This document shows, piece after piece, positions 5,287-6,366 of a stretch of DNA of 6,366 bases (the first letter of the stretch is position 1; every line of letters starts with the position of its first letter). The notes under the pieces were generated by a model, which was not told the DNA's origin, made no database searches, and saw nothing but the letters and a program-made list of their open reading frames with translations. A program made the translations under genes and the position numbers. The stretch is from Bacteroidota bacterium (GTDB taxonomy: Bacteria; Bacteroidota; Bacteroidia; Chitinophagales; Chitinophagaceae), in contig JAEYUA010000262.1 in assembly GCA_023433755.1 (NCBI GenBank), positions 1 to 6,366 on the forward strand. Direction: 5' to 3'.

Positions 5287-6366
5287 AGCTGTATGGTTTC
5301 GCTGTATTTTTTTCCGAACCGGTCAGTAGCTTCTACCCTTACCTGGCTGGCACCTGATGGCACTACGGCTCTGAACAGGTGTTTGGTTTTTTTGGGTTCG
5401 GCAAATCCCCTGGGTTTGGGAAGATTGGGACCCAGCATGGTGGAATAGGCCAGCGGATCAAAACCTTCGATCTGTTCCAGGCTGCCTTTATTTACACCAT
5501 CCACCCAATATTCATTTTTCCATTTGGAATCGTAGTTCCAGATATTGGCCAGCACCTGTTTTTCTGATGCATTTAGATCGCTCTTAAACAATTTCATCTG
5601 GTAATCCGCCTCTTTTCCTGTACCCTGGTAATGCCAGCTCAGGACTTTGCCTTTCACTTTATAAACCCCGTAACCACTTGGTGTACCATCACCGCAGATA
5701 GGGCCCGTCCACCAGGCTCCACATACGGTACCGTGATTATGTTCATAAATATTTTCCTTCTCCACATTCACATGATAGTGTGTATGTCCCGACATGATAT
5801 GAACATCCCTTCCCGCCAGCAGGTCGTACAAAGCCTGGTTGTTTTTGGTGCCGGCATGTACTGGTATGTGCACGCAAAGCACGATCAGTTGATCAAGTGG
5901 TACAAATGAAAGGTCCTTCATCAGCCAGTCCAACTGGTGCTGCTGAAAATAACCATCATAATCGCGTTCTGTTCCCAGGTAACGAACATTATCCATAACC
6001 ACGTAATGCACCTTTCCCCTGTTAAAGGAATAATACGTGGGACCATAAGTCAGCATGAAAGTATCATCGGAAGTTTCATCACCTCCTTTGCGGTAATCCA
6101 TATCATGATTACCTAGACACTGGAAAAAAGGAATGCCCATTCTTGATACCGCTTCATCATAATCCTTGAACAATTCCAGTTTATCCCATACAATATCACC
6201 GACCGTGATGCCGTGGAGTAAGGCATCCGGACCGGCAGCAGCGACCAGCTTTTTTACATCCGGCACTGTTTCATTCAGCATTTTTTCCACATCACGTGCA
6301 TGTGCTACCTGCGGATCAGCCCAGATGATAAAACTGTGTTCATCATCGGAACGGTCCAGCGGTGCC
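5280..6366 (-). CDS. Calcineurin-like metallophosphoesterase, 5' end missing
   Basis: Partial gene: the frame stays open to the right edge of the window, so the N-terminus is outside. The GTG at 6290 is an internal Val codon, because conserved sequence (FIIWADPQVAHARDV) lies upstream of it. The two-metal phosphoesterase motifs appear in order: D-P-Q (6309-6317, the DxH position with Gln in place of His), GDIVWD (about 6183-6200), GNHD (6102-6113), a metal-binding His in CVHIPVH (codon 5868-5870) and GHTH (5778-5789). After the catalytic domain come roughly 165 residues, rich in aromatics and ending in a beta-like segment (AVVPSGASQVRVEATDRFG). This resembles the C-terminal region of the Bacteroidota metallophosphoesterases that carry extra N- and C-terminal domains. 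These enzymes hydrolyse phosphomonoesters or diesters; substrate unknown. Nearby genes suggest a glycerophosphate compound. A signal peptide is likely but unseen. Confidence 0.9.
   Translation of the reverse strand, partial: APLDRSDDEHSFIIWADPQVAHARDVEKMLNETVPDVKKLVAAAGPDALLHGITVGDIVWDKLELFKDYDEAVSRMGIPFFQCLGNHDMDYRKGGDETSDDTFMLTYGPTYYSFNRGKVHYVVMDNVRYLGTERDYDGYFQQHQLDWLMKDLSFVPLDQLIVLCVHIPVHAGTKNNQALYDLLAGRDVHIMSGHTHYHVNVEKENIYEHNHGTVCGAWWTGPICGDGTPSGYGVYKVKGKVLSWHYQGTGKEADYQMKLFKSDLNASEKQVLANIWNYDSKWKNEYWVDGVNKGSLEQIEGFDPLAYSTMLGPNLPKPRGFAEPKKTKHLFRAVVPSGASQVRVEATDRFGKKYSETIQLT

Noticed and set aside
6288..6290. GTG at 6290 as the start of the metallophosphoesterase
   Set aside because: The frame continues upstream to the window edge and includes the first metal motif D-P-Q at 6309-6317, so this Val codon is internal.

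Overview
The window looks like chromosomal DNA from a member of the Bacteroidota, possibly a Chitinophagaceae-like organism. The support is indirect: one upstream region carries a perfect match to the TAnnTTTG -7 element used by the Bacteroidota primary sigma factor. None of the visible starts has a convincing Shine-Dalgarno sequence. The mix of families (YtcJ-like amidohydrolase, secreted SGNH hydrolase, lipoprotein GDPD, metallophosphoesterase with a long C-terminal beta-rich tail) is typical of that phylum. No marker gene is present to fix the genus. The window is densely coding, with no non-coding gap longer than about 136 bases. I saw no tRNA, rRNA, CRISPR array, insertion sequence or other mobile element.

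Layout. On the + strand the window opens with the C-terminal end of an amidohydrolase (1-374). A 136-base gap follows, holding a small hairpin, a short palindrome and a promoter element. Next is a stand-alone class I glutamine amidotransferase-like gene (511-1341), which converges on the rest of the window with only 12 bases between stop codons. Everything from 1354 to the right edge is on the - strand. In transcription order it is: a metallophosphoesterase (5' end beyond the right edge, ending at 5280), a secreted SGNH/GDSL hydrolase (5270-4593), a lipoprotein glycerophosphodiester phosphodiesterase (4596-3682), glycerol kinase glpK (3582-2092) and a GlpF-type aquaglyceroporin (2064-1354). 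The first three are packed tightly (9-base gap, then a 4-base ATGA overlap). A 99-base gap precedes glpK, and 27 bases separate glpK from glpF.

How the genes may work together. GlpF and GlpK form the standard glycerol uptake and phosphorylation pair. The three upstream genes encode exported or probably exported hydrolases acting on ester, phosphodiester and phosphomonoester bonds. Together they could strip glycerol from glycerophospholipid debris or glycerol-phosphate polymers: de-esterification, phosphodiester cleavage to glycerol 3-phosphate, dephosphorylation to glycerol, uptake, and re-phosphorylation inside the cell. This chain is inferred from gene order and family; only the GlpK, GlpF and GDPD steps are well supported by sequence motifs. 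The two + strand genes have no evident link to it. I do not see an entirely new class of system here. The most interesting points are the possible glycerol-salvage cluster, the GlpK that lacks the enterobacterial allosteric residues, and the amidotransferase with an altered nucleophile motif.
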